64,000 nucleotides of DNA from Ancylostoma caninum (taxonomy: Eukaryota; Nematoda; Chromadorea; Rhabditida; Ancylostomatidae): the NCBI GenBank assembly GCA_037903475.1, contig JBAJFG010000348.1, positions 186,001 through 250,000 of the forward strand, given 5' to 3'. Shown here piece after piece: positions 35,517-47,130 of this stretch. Below the pieces are notes generated by a model. It was given only the letters and a program-made list of their open reading frames with translations. It ran no database searches and had not been told where the DNA came from. The stretch's first letter is position 1; each line of letters begins with the position of its first letter. The position numbers and the translations under genes are program-made.

Positions 35517-35660
35517 CATGATCGAATATTCGAATAATTCGAATATTCGAGAAGTTGGAGTATTCGAATATTCGGAGATGTCAAAATATTCGTTTGTTCG
35601 AATATTCGAATATTCGGACGCTTCAAAATATTCGTTTATTCGAATATTCGAATATTCGGC
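35517..35660. repeat. TTCGAATATTCG tandem motif
   Basis: Repeated TTCGAATATTCGAA words; the same words lie on the other side of the LINE at 34095-34130. The LINE therefore seems to have inserted into an existing AT-rich short-period repeat. Confidence 0.7.
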
Positions 35661-35899
35661 CTAGCCAATAAGATTGATTCATATTAGATGAGTGTCGCGC
35701 CTGTGACGCACACATCCATTTGCGAAGGATCCATGTTTCCATGAAAACCGGTCGACGTGGCGCATGTACAATCAGCGAAGTGACAAACACATGGATCTCA
35801 TTTGCGTCTGACCAGTGTCAAAAGGACCACTGGGCCGTCCTTCCATGATCTAGACGTACGCACCTTGAACGCACGTATCTAATATGGATTGCCGTTTAG

Positions 35900-37120
35900 C
35901 GATATAGGTTCCGAACATACAGTGGACGGCAACGGCGGTGGTCCATCTGCGGCCTCGAAAAGGACGCCGCACGCGCCGGGATTGGTGTCGTCACTTGCGG
36001 AATGCCATTTCTAGGACCTTTTCTCCCCGATTTGCTCGAAAATCCTTATCTTAGAATTGAGAAGAGAAGCTGTAAGAAATTGCATCACAGCAGCAGAATA
36101 CATAGCTTACTGCTTCAAAAACTTGCTGACAGCAAGGATCTACGAAGAGAAGTGGCCGAGCTAACTGTATGTACTGTACAGAAAATAAGGTCTGCCAACC
36201 GAAAAGTACCGCATATTTGGTCACGTGTCAGGGCTGCGGAAGCAAATAGGTCGAGACGTCACGACCTCTCCATAAACGTCTACACGAACATATGCGAGCG
36301 CTACGTAACCTTACCTCATATTCCAGTAGTAGTTTCTCGCACCACCGCACGCTCTACCACACGTACGAAGATTCACCTAAAATGAAAGTCATTATACCAC
36401 ACCGCTTAAAGGATGCTCCGCTAGAAAGAAGCTGGAGGCTAGCAATAAAACGCCTCTCACCAGGGGAAAACGGGAAGGATGAGCTGACGGATGCATTGCG
36501 TCTTGTAAGTCAGCGGTGTTCGTAGATTGCGACAACGTCACATCGGTCGCGTAGTAGCGTTCATTCTTACTCGAAGGGCACAGTCGTACTCTCGCACAGT
36601 TGCTTCTGCTGCTTAGTTTCTGAGCCTACGTTTTGACTTTTCGCTTGGCCAGTCTGTTGAAATGATTGTAGTTGTAAACGATAGAGGGCTGAATGCAGTT
36701 ATGTATGTTATAGGCCTGACAAAGGTATAATAATACCGAAAGCTTGCCAGTAGAGCTGTATCACGCAGGAGTTCTCAAGCTCATACGAACCAAAAAAACT
36801 GTTGAGGTCCGCTGCAAAAGCGTCGCTGTGAAATATACCATACACCGAAAGCTGGATTGGTCGACCGGAACTATCAGTGATAGGCTGTTGACCGCTCGGT
36901 AGACGGTGATGATCTAGCGGGCCGACCGGCATTCGGCACCTGTTTGGGCGATCAGCATCTCTGATAAAGCGAGGCGGCCGCACCAAGAGTCTGAGATAGT
37001 GTGTTTGAATGGACTGTACAGGTGTTATTGTGGAAGACGGTCAAACACTATTTTGAACTGTATAGTTAGGAAAAAATCTATCGGTTTTACCTTGAGCAAT
37101 TAAATCAGTCCTACATACAG
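35900..37120. other. No identified gene
   Basis: The plus-strand frame 36002-36385 is open for 127 codons but overlaps other open frames and has no recognisable domain. Nothing else could be supported. Confidence 0.35.
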
Positions 37121-37121
37121 T

Positions 37122-37271
37122 GAACTCCAAACTGACGCAGTCAAGAGTAATGAACCGCGGCGCGGCTCTCTTGGCCGGAATCACAGGAGCTCAGCATAGA
37201 GTGTGCCTGCGTCTCTGCCCATGAGAGCCGCGCCGCGATCTCGACTTTTGTCTACGTACGTTTGGAGTTTC
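37122..37271. repeat. Foldback MITE abutting the secreted-protein gene
   Basis: The ends GAACTCCAAAC and GTTTGGAGTTTC are inverted copies. Inside, CGCGGCGCGGCTCTC at 37156-37170 pairs exactly with 37223-37237. The right end runs into the pyrimidine tract and AG (37277) that precede the ATG at 37285. Confidence 0.6.
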
Positions 37272-37284
37272 CTATAGATTTGCG

Positions 37285-37368
37285 ATGAAACTTCTGCTGT
37301 TTCTGCTTTTGGTTTGGATACAATACAATTGCTGCTATTCTTCAGCTATCTGCGATCCAAGCATATAC
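37285..37368 (+). CDS. Secreted cysteine-rich protein, exon 1 (signal peptide)
   Basis: ATG at 37285 starts MKLLLFLLLVWIQYNCCYSS, a textbook signal peptide. The exon ends SAICDPSIY at TAC|GTAAGT, a consensus donor, in phase 0. TTTCCTATAG ends seven bases before the ATG, which could be a cis or trans-splice acceptor; spliced-leader addition at such sites is common in nematodes. The product would be exported. Family not recognised. Confidence 0.6.
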
Positions 37369-37423
37369 GTAAGTGCCTTGGAAATTGCTCGTTAGGAATC
37401 TCATCAATAGACTTCGTTGTTAG

Positions 37424-37553
37424 GTCACCTTCCCCACGGAGCTGCAAAGAGATTGCGAAAGAAATGAGCAATGCTCCAAAGTTGGAGGGTACAACTTTCA
37501 AGATGCTGCATTATGTGAAAGGCCCGGCGACGATCAGGGAACATGTTGTTTTA
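37424..37553 (+). CDS. Secreted cysteine-rich protein, exon 2
   Basis: Follows a 55-bp intron (GTAAGT to GTTGTTAG). The 43 codons contain DCERNEQCSKVGGYNFQDAA, then LCERPGDDQGTCCF, and end in phase 1 at A|GTAAGT. Five cysteines with a terminal CC suggest a disulphide-bonded extracellular module, loosely like the nematode lustrin-type or WAP-like modules that also end in CC. This resemblance is a guess, not an assignment. Confidence 0.6.
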
Positions 37554-37689
37554 GTAAGTTTTTCAATAGTTGACCTTATGCACTTTGAAGGCAATGTCTC
37601 AGCTCATGGACTGCGTTCAAGATTCCGTTGTCAGTCGAACACATGCGATCCGCCGAGTACAACGATGTGCTTTAACACATAACGGACAA

Positions 37690-37755
37690 TACGACCCACC
37701 GGTGGGTCGTACGGGAAGTTACGTAGAGGACAATACGACCCACCGGTGGGTCGTA
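37690..37755. repeat. Two identical 22-bp perfect palindromes
   Basis: A 22-bp palindrome centred on CCACCGGTGG and flanked by TACGAC / GTCGTA occurs at 37690-37711 and again at 37734-37755, 44 bp apart. Each copy is its own reverse complement without a loop. Confidence 0.85.
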
Positions 37756-37849
37756 TCCGTTTTATCCCTTTTTCTTAGGTGGAGCTTCCCCATATGTGCC
37801 CCTAGGGGTTATTGTACCCGCTGAACACGGAAATGGCATCTATTTTGTA

Positions 37850-38520
37850 CCGTAGCTGCGACACTGTAGGATTACTGTAGTCATACTGTGGATAGTGTTG
37901 ATGTATTTTCTCACAGCATCTACAGCAAATTTGAATTTTGGGGTTAATTGACGTGCTGAACATGAATACGCCATCAATCCTGCACCGTAGAGCAGTACTC
38001 TAAAGCTACTGTAGTGTTATCGTATGGTTACTGTAGACATACTGTAGATGAATTTTATTCGCCAAATTCAGTGAAACTTCGGCAATTGGGGTTATTTGAC
38101 ATGCCGAGCACGAAATTGACATTCATTTTGTACCGTAGCGCAGTACTGTAGGGTTACTGTAGGCATACTGTAGATGCATTTTGTTCACCAAATTCAGTGA
38201 AACTTTGACAAGTGGGGTTATTTCACATGCTGAGCACGAATTTGAGATCCATATTCGCAATAGGTGCCATATTCGAGATCAGCGTGTAAAACAACTCCGG
38301 TTTTGGGCAAATACTGATGCAAAATCTTCTCCACAGTTCCTACAGTATGATTACAGTAACCCCGCAGTGATGCGATACGGTAGACACTAAATATCATATT
38401 CTTAATCTGTATGTAAAATAACCCTCCTGTGCAAATTTTGGTTGAATTCTGATAGAGAAAAGGTCTTTCTACAGTTTCTACAGTATACATACAGTAACAC
38501 TACAGAAGTGCTTTACCAAG
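37850..38520. repeat. TACTGTAG satellite-like repeat, inverted halves
   Basis: Blocks with GTACCGTAGCGCAGTACTGTAG, GGTTACTGTAG and ATTCAGTGAAACTT recur about every 130 bp from 37850 to 38220. From about 38260 to 38560 similar words run in the opposite direction (CTACAGTATGATTACAGTAA). TACTGTAG-type repeats are widespread in nematode genomes. Confidence 0.65.
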
Positions 38521-38652
38521 TAAAATAGATGGCATATTTGTGATCAGCACGTCAAATATGCCCTAACTCTCGCAACTTCGTTGAAAAACAAGCGCAAACT
38601 CGCTTTGGTCCAAAGTGGCCCTGAGCGGAAAATCTGCGTTGTCGCGAATGTG

Positions 38653-39131
38653 TTAAAGGCATTGTCTCAGCTCAGGAACCGCGTTCGAAATTTTCACGGT
38701 AGTCGAATATACATATGTGAGGCGCTGAGCACATCGACGTTCTTGGAGTTTCAGGAGAACGTCGAAAACCCCATAAGTTCCGAGCTCATTCGGCCAAGAA
38801 TTTCAATGTTGTCGGCCAGTGGACGAGAGCCTTCATTCTCCAGCTAAAACTTAATGAGAGTACGGCATGGTTTTCAAACGGCAGTACCTGTTCATTCGAT
38901 AATAGCTAGTGCTGAGAAGTTTATTTTAATGTGCAATCTTAACTTTTCACCCGCTTTTCTTAGTTTTATAGCAAGAAACTCGGCCGCTTCAATATTCAAA
39001 ATTGGCCTCAAAATAGAGGTTTTTGACCGTTTTTTCACATTTCAAGCACATCGTTGGGGCCACAGCGCGTCGAGTAGGACCAGATTCTGTTAATATCTCG
39101 ATACCATCATGAGATGATACACTGCCTTTAA
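38653..39131. repeat. MITE, TTAAAGGCAGTGTCTCAGCTC family, copy 1
   Basis: Starts TTAAAGGCATTGTCTCAGCTC and ends with the inverse CACTGCCTTTAA. It is 479 bp, close to the related copy at 46564-47045 (482 bp). No coding capacity. A third left end lies at about 37586 and a third right end at about 40893. Confidence 0.7.
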
Positions 39132-39139
39132 GAGAACCA

Positions 39140-41280
39140 GTAGCGCACCCTTTCTTATATTACCAGACCCGCTGCGCACCCGCTTTAATCTTTGCAGGAC
39201 CAGCCGCGCACAAATTCTTATTCGATCAGCCGTAATTTGTGAACGGAGCATCTAATCAGCTGTGATAACTAATACCATTCTTTCAAAGATTACGAGGGTG
39301 ATCCATTCTTTTTGTATTCGACAAGCACTGCAGTGTTCTAATTTCTCTAATACTTTCTCGCCTCGCACTCGATGCCACACTTGAATAGTTCAATTCTAGC
39401 ATCATCATTCTGGCAGATTAATTTCACTCATTTTCATTGTGATGTAAACAACTGCAGGTCTTCCAAGCAAAAAAAGTGGACAAAAAACTTGTCAATTGCA
39501 GTGAAAATGGAAATTTACAAGCTTTTCATACATAGATCGACCCGTCGAACAATGGTTGCAGTTGGATTTTTTCAGTAACGGCTGCTTCTTTTGCGCAGAC
39601 ACACATATGCCAATGCCAATTCATACATATTAAGTATGATCTCAACGTTTCCCGCTTTTTCCAGCTCCCTAGCAGGGACATTCGTCCGCGTTAGTAATAA
39701 ATTTGCCTTAAAAGCAGTGTGTCAGCTTATGATAGGTGTCAGAGAATCAGCAGAACCCAGTCCTACCGGACGCGCTGCTTCCAGCGATGTACCTGAAGTC
39801 TCAAAGAATGATCTAAACCCCATTTTTCAGGCTAAATGTATTAGGTCGAGGAATCATAAATGGCCGATGTCTTCGCGTTCTTATTTCTGAACTGCATTGG
39901 AGTTTTTGAATGTGAATTTGTGTTCATTTTGAAGAGCGATCCATTCCGCGTCTTCTGATATAGGAAATGCTTAGGTTCCTTCAACATCCGAGTTTTAGAT
40001 GATTTTGGAAGGTGACAGATCAAGAATGTAGAATTTTCTTCTGCATGTTGTACTAACTTCGACAAGAGAAATCACCTGTAGAATTGCACCAAACTTCATG
40101 AAACGCCGTCAGAAAAAGATTGCTCTTCCCCTCGGTCACATCCGTGCAGAAAACTACTCATCGAAAATACCCTTACACTTGGGTAACTGAGCCAAAATCC
40201 GTGGTGCCAATCAATTCATCGGCTGCATGCATTCCCAAATTTTGATTTCGCGTCTTTGACATAACCGCCTCATTGCCAAGGTCTGACAATACCAAAATGT
40301 TATTCCTGCCCGTGGATCAATCGTTCCTTCGAGAGAAAAACTTCGAAAAGTTTAACGGAATTCGAATTCGGATGGGTCAACGTTTTGACCCACAGCGGTC
40401 AGAACTCTTTGACTAGAGCATTGGTTTCCAGTGTGGAAGAAGGCGGAGGGTCACTGATTAAGAAAAAGAGTATCCCTTGGATTGGACTATTGAACATTCC
40501 TCTTCACAAAATTTTTTTTATAATTTCTCAACCTAATAGTATTGACGTAAACGAGTTCCCCTGCTAAGACTACAGAATTGCGGTGCTGAGAAGTTAAGAT
40601 TGCACATCAGAGTGAATTTCTCAACAGTAACCATTATAAGTAGGCAATAGTAGCTTGAACAAGTATTGCTGTGTAAAAAAACCGTACCGGACCCTCACCA
40701 AGCTTTAGCTACGGAGTGAATCCTCTCGTACAATTGCCGAGAATTTCGAAATTCTCGGCCAAATGAACCCGGAAATTATGGGGTTTTCGGAGTTCCCCTG
40801 GAAGTTAAAGTACATTCTTGTGCTCAGCGGTGAACATATGTACGGCTGACGTGGGAATCTCGAAAGCGATCACTGAGCTGACACACTGCCTTTAACATGT
40901 CAGGTAGCTAAAAACCACTCGGACCAACGAACAAGAACATGCCCGACTTCTCAAAAGCCCTCTGCGCACTCCAAGTGGGAATACACCAATATCGAGTCGT
41001 TTCTGAACTGCCTGTACAAACCAGAGCCTCTCTCCGTAAGGCAACAAAGTAGTCGTCCAGTAAACATCAACAATAAAATTTGATGAAATTGAAAACTCGG
41101 TTCAAAAATACTAACATGTATAGGAGCAGGAGTGAGAGGGACTGTAGTTTAGCCTTGCCTCTAGAAAACTCGCTTGCAATATAGACATCGAACGGGTAAC
41201 CATAGTGAAACACCAACAGTGTTGTACAAATCAAGAGCAATTCTGAGGTTTGGTTCATACTCTGTGCATGCGCTACCGTC
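39140..41280. other. Repeat-derived sequence, no gene seen
   Basis: Holds diverged pieces of the TTAAAGGCAGTGTCTC family and a segment near 39540 that resembles 42660-42780. No gene-like exon recognised. Confidence 0.4.
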
Positions 41281-41799
41281 AGGAACCACATCGTTATATA
41301 TAACCAGTCTGGCCTTCCGCCTAGAGCCGGACTTCCAAACTTCTATTGATGCTCGCTTCGCTCGCATACTGCACGTTGAAAGCAAACACAAATGTGTAAA
41401 TGGATTGAAAAAATCTGTGTCCTTCCATGTAGTTCTGTCGCTCTCCTGCGAAGCCCTAGATCCCGTAGGTGGTACCTTTCCCCTATAAGAACGAAGTTAT
41501 GCCCTCCCAGACGAGCGAAGTTAGTGGCCGTGAAGAATTGAGTGTAACCAATTCAGTGTAAATATTATCTTTGAATTTAGGTTCAACTGTTGTTGTGGTG
41601 ATTCAAGTGATGAGGGTCCACCGGTGTATATATATAAACGGAAAGGAGGGAGTGGTTCATTAGGACACAAACGGAAGGAGAAGAGAACACGGATACGAGA
41701 GGAAACAATGTTCATCTAGGTGATTTAGGTAGGAGGGTCCGCCGAAACAGTGTAAGCGTACCCCTCATGCAGAAATAGACCCGCCTAGCGAATTCCTAT

Positions 41800-42220
41800 T
41801 ACTTTTGGACGCCGACGCACTCTTATCACACCGTTGGACCCGACTCCAGGCGTTTCCCCACTTTTGGATGCCGGCGCACCCTTATCACTCCGTTGGACCC
41901 GACTGCAGGCGTTTTCCCACTTTTGAACGCCGGCGCACCCTTATCACCCCGTAGGACCCGACTCCAGACATTTCACCACTTTTAGACGCCGGCGCACCCT
42001 TATCACCCCGTTGGACCCGAATGCAGGCGTTTCCCCCCTCTTGAACGCCGGCGCACCCTTATCACCCCGTTGGACCCGTTTTCCCCCCTCTTGAACGCCG
42101 GCGCACCCTTATCACGCCGTTGGACCCGACTCCAGGCGTTTCCTCGGGACTCCGGCGCACTCTTATCACACCGTGGGACACAACTCTAGGCGTTTCCCCA
42201 TTTTCTAAACGCCGGCGCAC
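41800..42220 (-). repeat. 59-bp minisatellite, version A, left array
   Basis: About seven units containing ACTTTTGGACGCCGGCGCAC and TTATCACACCGTTGGACCCG, somewhat irregular, in the inverse orientation to the right array. After 42220 a different 60-bp unit with CCACCTATGGGCGCCTGCGC is present twice. Confidence 0.8.
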
Positions 42221-42824
42221 CCCTATCACAGCGCTGGACCCGTTTCCCCCACCTATGGGCGCCTGCGCATCACTCCCAGTGCTGTTCTCCCTGCTGGACC
42301 CGTTTCCCCCACCTATGGGCGCCTGCGCATCACTCCCAGTGCTGTTCTCCCTTCAACGGCAACTCTTCCTCTACCGGGCGCCGATGCACCTCTGACATAG
42401 CTCTAGGCTCGTTTCATGTCACCTTCTCCACCATCTATGCGGGAGCAACCCCCATCCGTGTCATCCCTCGTCCGCCTGGTTCCTCCTCTTCGTTATGAAA
42501 CTGACCTGCCCGTCTCTTTCCTTTTATACGGTCATGTAATCATAGGCCTATCTCACTAATTCCCACCATGTTGAAAACAACCGTCGGCCATTAACATGTC
42601 TGAACATGACAAACCTGGCCCAAAACACCTGTAGATCAAGGTAAAAATCAAAATTTACCACATTTTCATACATAACTCGACGCGCTGAACACGATGGTGT
42701 CGGTAGTTTTTAACGACGGTGGCTGGTTCTCTTGCACACACACACACAAACACACACACACACACATAAAATGCCAATTAATCATGATCATCATGACTTA
42801 TAATAAAGGGCTTAGTCTGTCGCC

Positions 42825-43600
42825 GGCGTCCAAAAGTGGTGAAACGCCTGGAGTTCGGTCCAATGGTGTGATAAGGGTGCGCAGGCGTCCAAAAGTGGGG
42901 AAACGCCTGAAGACGGGTCCAACGGTGTGATAAAAGTGCGCCCGCGTCCAAAAATGGGGAAACGCCTGAAGACGGGTCCAACGGTGTGATAAGGGTGCGC
43001 CGGCGTCCAAAAGCGAGGAAACGCCTGGAGTCGGGTCCAACGGTGTGATAAAAGTGCGCCCGCGTCTAAAAATGGGGAAACGCCTGAAGACGGGTCCAAC
43101 GGTGTGATAAGGGTGCGCCGGCGTCCAAAAGCGGGGAAACGTCTTGAGTCGGGTCCAACGGTGTGATAAGGGTGCGCCGGCGTCCAAAAGTGGGGAAACG
43201 CCTGGAGTCGGGTCCAACGGTGTGATAAGGGTGCGCCGGCGTCCAAAAGTGGGGAAACGCCTGGAGTCGGGTCCAACGGTGTGATAAGGGTGCGCTGGCG
43301 TCCAAAAGCGGGGAAACGCCTGAGTCGGGTCCAACGGTGTGATAAGGGTGCGCTGGCGTCCAAAAGCGGGGAAACGCCTGAGTCGGGTCCAACGGTGTGA
43401 TAAGGGTGCGCCCGCGTCCAAAAATGGGGAAACGCCTGGAGTCGGGTCCAACGGTGTGATAAGGGTGCGCCGGCCCCCAAGAGTGGGGAAACGTCTCGAG
43501 TCGGGTCAAACGATGTGATAAGGGTGCACCGGCGTCCAAAAGTGGGGAAACGCCTGGAGTCGGGTCCAATGGTGGGATAAGGGTGCGCCGGTTTCCACGA
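42825..43600 (+). repeat. 59-bp minisatellite, version A, right array
   Basis: Thirteen or so units of GGGTCCAACGGTGTGATAAG... spaced exactly 59 bp (GTGTGA at 42866, 42925, 42984, 43043, 43102). A period of 59 rotates through all three frames, which explains the overlapping 167- to 222-codon frames on the minus strand; these are not genes. Some units lost one base (near 43320 and 43380). Confidence 0.9.
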
Positions 43601-44169
43601 GTAATAGGAATTCGCTAGACGGGTCTATTTCTGCATGAGGGGTATGCTTATCCTGTTTTGGCGGACCCTCCTGCCTAAATCACCTAGATGTACATTGTTT
43701 CCTTTCGTTTCCGTGTTCCTTTCCCATTCCGTTTGTGTCTGAATGAACCACTCCTTTCTTTCCGTTCATATACACCTGTGGACCCTTATCACTTGAATTA
43801 CCACAACAACCAGTTGAGCCTAAATCATTTCAAGATAACATTTGCACTGAATTGGTTACACTCAATTCTTTACGGCCACTAACTTCGCTCATATGGAAGA
43901 GCATAACTTCGTTCATATGGGGGAAAGCCACTACCTATGGAATCAAGGGTTTCTCAGGAGAGCGATAGAACTGAGTGGAAAGATGCAGATTTTATCAATC
44001 CATTTACACTTTTGTGTTTGCTTTCAATGTGCAGTATGCGAGCGAAGCGAGCACCAATAGAAGTCTGGAAGTCCGGCGTCAGCCGGACGGTCAGACTGGT
44101 AAATCAATATTTCATGTAAAACGATGATCAGACTCGTATTCAGCGTACTGGAAAACTATGGTAGACATG

Positions 44170-44950
44170 TCATTGCCTGTCCTCGAGCGAAAATGAAAAA
44201 AAATCGCCAAAGCACCGCGAAGCGGCGCTTTGTCTCGGACCCGTGTGCCACGTTACTTTTGGGCCATTCAACCTCAAAAAAATTACTACCGAGCCAAAGC
44301 GCAACTTGGCGGCGCTTTGTCTCAGGAAGTGTGCCATGTTACTTTTGCGCCATCCAACCTGAAAGAAATCACTGCCATCCACCCACCTGAAGCGCAGCTT
44401 CGCCGCACTTGGCAGATGGCAGTGATTTTCTGAAAAGCTGCATAGCTTTTGAATGGTTGATAGGCAAAATCTCATCATGTTCAGTATGAAGAAAATCCAC
44501 TGTATGTCTCCGCAGCAACAATGATCCCCACGTGGTCAAATCCTTTTCACTCCTGCGATCGCTAAAGCTCCGAACTTTTCGAGCACAAACACCTTTTAAC
44601 ACCAAGAAACTGCGTAAATATGCTATTCCTACTTCATGAAGATGACATTAAGTTAATGGACTTGGTGATTTGTTCCTCGAAAATTGAATGTCATAATTGA
44701 AGACATGCATGTTGTACACATACATATACCATGGGCGTGTCACTTTTCGCCATTGAGCCTCTGACGGCAGGCAAAGGAGGTGAAGTGCGCGACGACACCG
44801 TTGAATTTTTTCTTTTGTTGTTCAAACGTCTAAAGCCCCTTGTTCCTGCCATACACGTAGCAAGACTGTAAGTCAAACCAGGCGGCACGCGCAGCTTGCG
44901 GAGAAATCGGCGCTCTAACTCTGCCCACTTTTGCATTTAATTCGCAGGTG
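44170..44950. repeat. Repeat homologous to the interior of Helitron-like copy B
   Basis: CACCGCGAAGCGGCGCTTTG, then CTCGGACCCGTGTGCCACGTTAC, then TACACATACATATACCATGG and GGGCGTGTC occur in the same order at about 60265-61130, inside copy B. Short GCCGCGAAGCGGC palindromes occur throughout. Confidence 0.65.
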
Positions 44951-45055
44951 TCAAGCGGCAAGAAGCGGTGCGGGACTGTGCATTATGATGTCTGAGTAGA
45001 CAACAGAATCCCGAATTTCTGAGTAATCAACAGAAGAGAATTGCTCACTTTACAG

Positions 45056-45204
45056 ATAGAACCACTTGTCAGTCAATTAGAGCCAATTCGGAACCCCTGA
45101 CAGACGACAAAAAAGCTTTAGAACAGATGATTTTGTGCACTTCTAATTCTCACTGCGATGATGCTAAAGAAAAACTGAAGAAAGCAAAAAGTTATCAGTG
45201 CGAA
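45056..45204 (+). CDS. Candidate cysteine-containing exon
   Basis: The acceptor CTCACTTTACAG and donor GAA|GTAAGT enclose an open frame (two bases plus 49 codons) with TTCQSIRANSEP, ILCTSNSHCDD and KSYQCE. The opening phase fits the phase-1 end of the exon at 37424-37553, joining to Asn. It ends in phase 0. Together these suggest it continues the secreted protein across a 7.5-kb intron. The link is inference, as no transcript evidence is available. Confidence 0.4.
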
Positions 45205-45374
45205 GTAAGTTTCAATCTAGTCTTAATAATATTGCAAAGACGATCTTTCCAAATTTGCAACCACATGGTTAAAAGGAGTTGTCACTTGCGCAGCTTAGCG
45301 AATCTAACATTCGAGAACGTTTTCAGAAACTATTGTTACAAACAATAGGTAGAAAATCGTATTCAATCAATATG

Positions 45375-46030
45375 CTCCATAAGGACTGGGTTGCCGGGAT
45401 ACAGGTCCGCCAAAGGAAAACGGGTCCTCTATGGTCCAATTATGTTGTGAACTCAGTGATACTGTCGGAGAATAGGTACGCTTTGGCCCAATACCATAAA
45501 AACGCTAGAATAGAGGTCTGCCGTCTAACAGCCGATCCGATTTGGCCCAGCAATGTGGAGAACGCATGGATACGGGTTCGCATTTGCCCAGTTGTGAGAA
45601 AAACGCCAGAATATGGGTCCATCGATACAGGATGGGCCCGCTATGGCTTCATTAAGTGAGAACGTCGAGGTCCGCCGATGGAGAATGGGTCCACTTTTGC
45701 TCGATGGTGAGAAAAAAGCCCGAATGCGGGAATGCGGTTCCAGCTATAGAGAATAGGTCCGCCGGCACTCAGAAGAGGGGAGAACGCTGTGTTGCTGGTT
45801 CGCTTCAGTCCAACAGTGTGTAATACGCTGAAATTCGAGTCCGTTCATAGAGAACTAGCCTGGTTTGGCAGGGAAATGCCGGTGTACAGGTCTGCTTATA
45901 CGGAGTGGCATCTTTGTTTCTTACTAAATAGAGACCCTATATCTCTGTACCCTATATCCGCGGACCGCCAGGATAGCGGTCCGCGGATATAGGGTACAGA
46001 GAACGCCCGAATGAGGGTAGTGGAAAATTC
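45375..46030 (+). repeat. 59-bp minisatellite, version B, degenerate array
   Basis: Units with TATGGTCCAATTATG / TTGGCCCAATACC, AACGCTAGAATAGAGGTC and GGGTCCATCGATACAGGATG recur about every 55-60 bp and are more diverged than at 61-62 kb. A perfect hairpin at 45942-46002 lies in the array. Confidence 0.65.
45942..46002. repeat. Perfect 27-bp-arm hairpin
   Basis: The arms 45942-45968 and 45976-46002 are exact complements (TCTCTGTACCCTATATCC...) around a 7-base loop. It has a GGTCCGCGG stem base next to the loop and lies within the minisatellite array. Confidence 0.85.
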
Positions 46031-46563
46031 CTGGATACAGGTACACTGAGAGGCAAAGGCGTGACTGCGCTCAATGGAGGGGGGAACTTTATGCGACGAA
46101 TCGACCTCTCGGAGAGGTGTTTGCGCGCACGCCGAAACGCTCGAAGTATCAGGTTGGTGCGGAATTAATTGTCGTTTTGGAGTATGCACAAATAAACTTT
46201 TCTCTCCAGTGGAATTCGAGCAACTTCAAGTCAAAGTGTATGAGCTTCTGAAAATGTTTTCCCTCCTCTTCTAAAAGCTTGTAGTATAATAATAATTGTA
46301 ATATAGTGGCTAACTCTTCTCACTACCTTTTTTGTGGAGTTGAGAACAAATGATGAACCGACGCGATTTCTGGGTGATCTTGGCAGATGACTTCAAACTC
46401 GATCACCTTTCACCGCAGCAATCCGGTAATCTTGCATTTGTTTTAGCTCGGGACCTTCTTTTCAATATACAGTGAGCTACTGCTTCGCGAAATTTTTTCC
46501 GGCGATTTTGAACGCCAAGGCAGCCATGTTCGTAGTAGGAGGTTGTTCCTTGGCGATCATGTG

Positions 46564-47045
46564 TTAAAGGCAGTGTCTCAGCTCATGGGCCGCATTCGAG
46601 ATTCCCATCTCATTCGAACATACGCGAGCCGCTGAGCACAAAGATGTACTTTAAGTATAGTGTAAACGTCGAAAACCTCATATATTACGGGTTCTTTTTT
46701 CGCCGAGAGTTTCGAAATTCTCGGCCAGTGGACGAGAGGGTTCATTTTGCAGCAAGAGCTTGCTGCGGCGTTCATGGTTTTTCAACATGGACATTTCAAC
46801 ATTTGTTTGTTTGATAATAGCTGCTGCTGAGAAGTTCATTCTGTTATGCAATCTCAGCTTCTCAGCTCCGCTTTTGCTAGCTTCCTAGCAAGGAGACTCG
46901 TCCGCTCCTGTATCTAATTTTGCATTAAAAGTAGGGTTTTTGAGGGTGTTTTCTGACATAAAGCACATCATTGCAATCAGCGCCTTGAGGTGCATGAATC
47001 TGTGGATATCTCGATACCCAACATGAGTTGAGACACTGCCTTTAA
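46564..47045. repeat. MITE, TTAAAGGCAGTGTCTCAGCTC family, copy 2
   Basis: The left end TTAAAGGCAGTGTCTCAGCT and the right end GAGTTGAGACACTGCCTTTAA are inverted with one mismatch over 24 bp. Same family and length class as 38653-39131. Confidence 0.8.
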
Positions 47046-47130
47046 GGACAGTTGCGGAACCTAAGACGAATCTTACCATTCGGACACTGAGAGCAGGGGC
47101 GGATGCTGACTATGCTTCAGTTATAAAACA

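Larger units (their letters stand above)
41290..44118. repeat. 2.8-kb foldback with 59-bp minisatellite core
   Basis: The left arm (about 41290-41800) and right arm (about 43590-44118) are inverted copies. Both carry CCAGTCTGGCC..., GCTCGCTTCGCTCGCAT, CACCGGTGTATATATATAAA-like and CATGCAGAAATAGACCCG words. Between them lie two arrays of the same 59-bp unit in opposite orientation. Partial copies lie at 54.3-54.85 and 62.75-63.08 kb, so this is a mobile or dispersed family. No protein was found. Confidence 0.7.

Noticed and set aside
37690..38520. CRISPR-like array (palindromes followed by repeats)
   Set aside because: Repeats are degenerate, unequal in spacing and partly inverted; the surrounding sequence is eukaryotic with spliceosomal introns.
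42798..43569. Minus-strand frames of 167-222 codons with repeated LDPTPGVSPLLDAGAPLSHR-like text
   Set aside because: The DNA is a 59-bp tandem repeat with no stop in several frames; the three overlapping frames are the same text phase-shifted. No start context, domain or splice signal.
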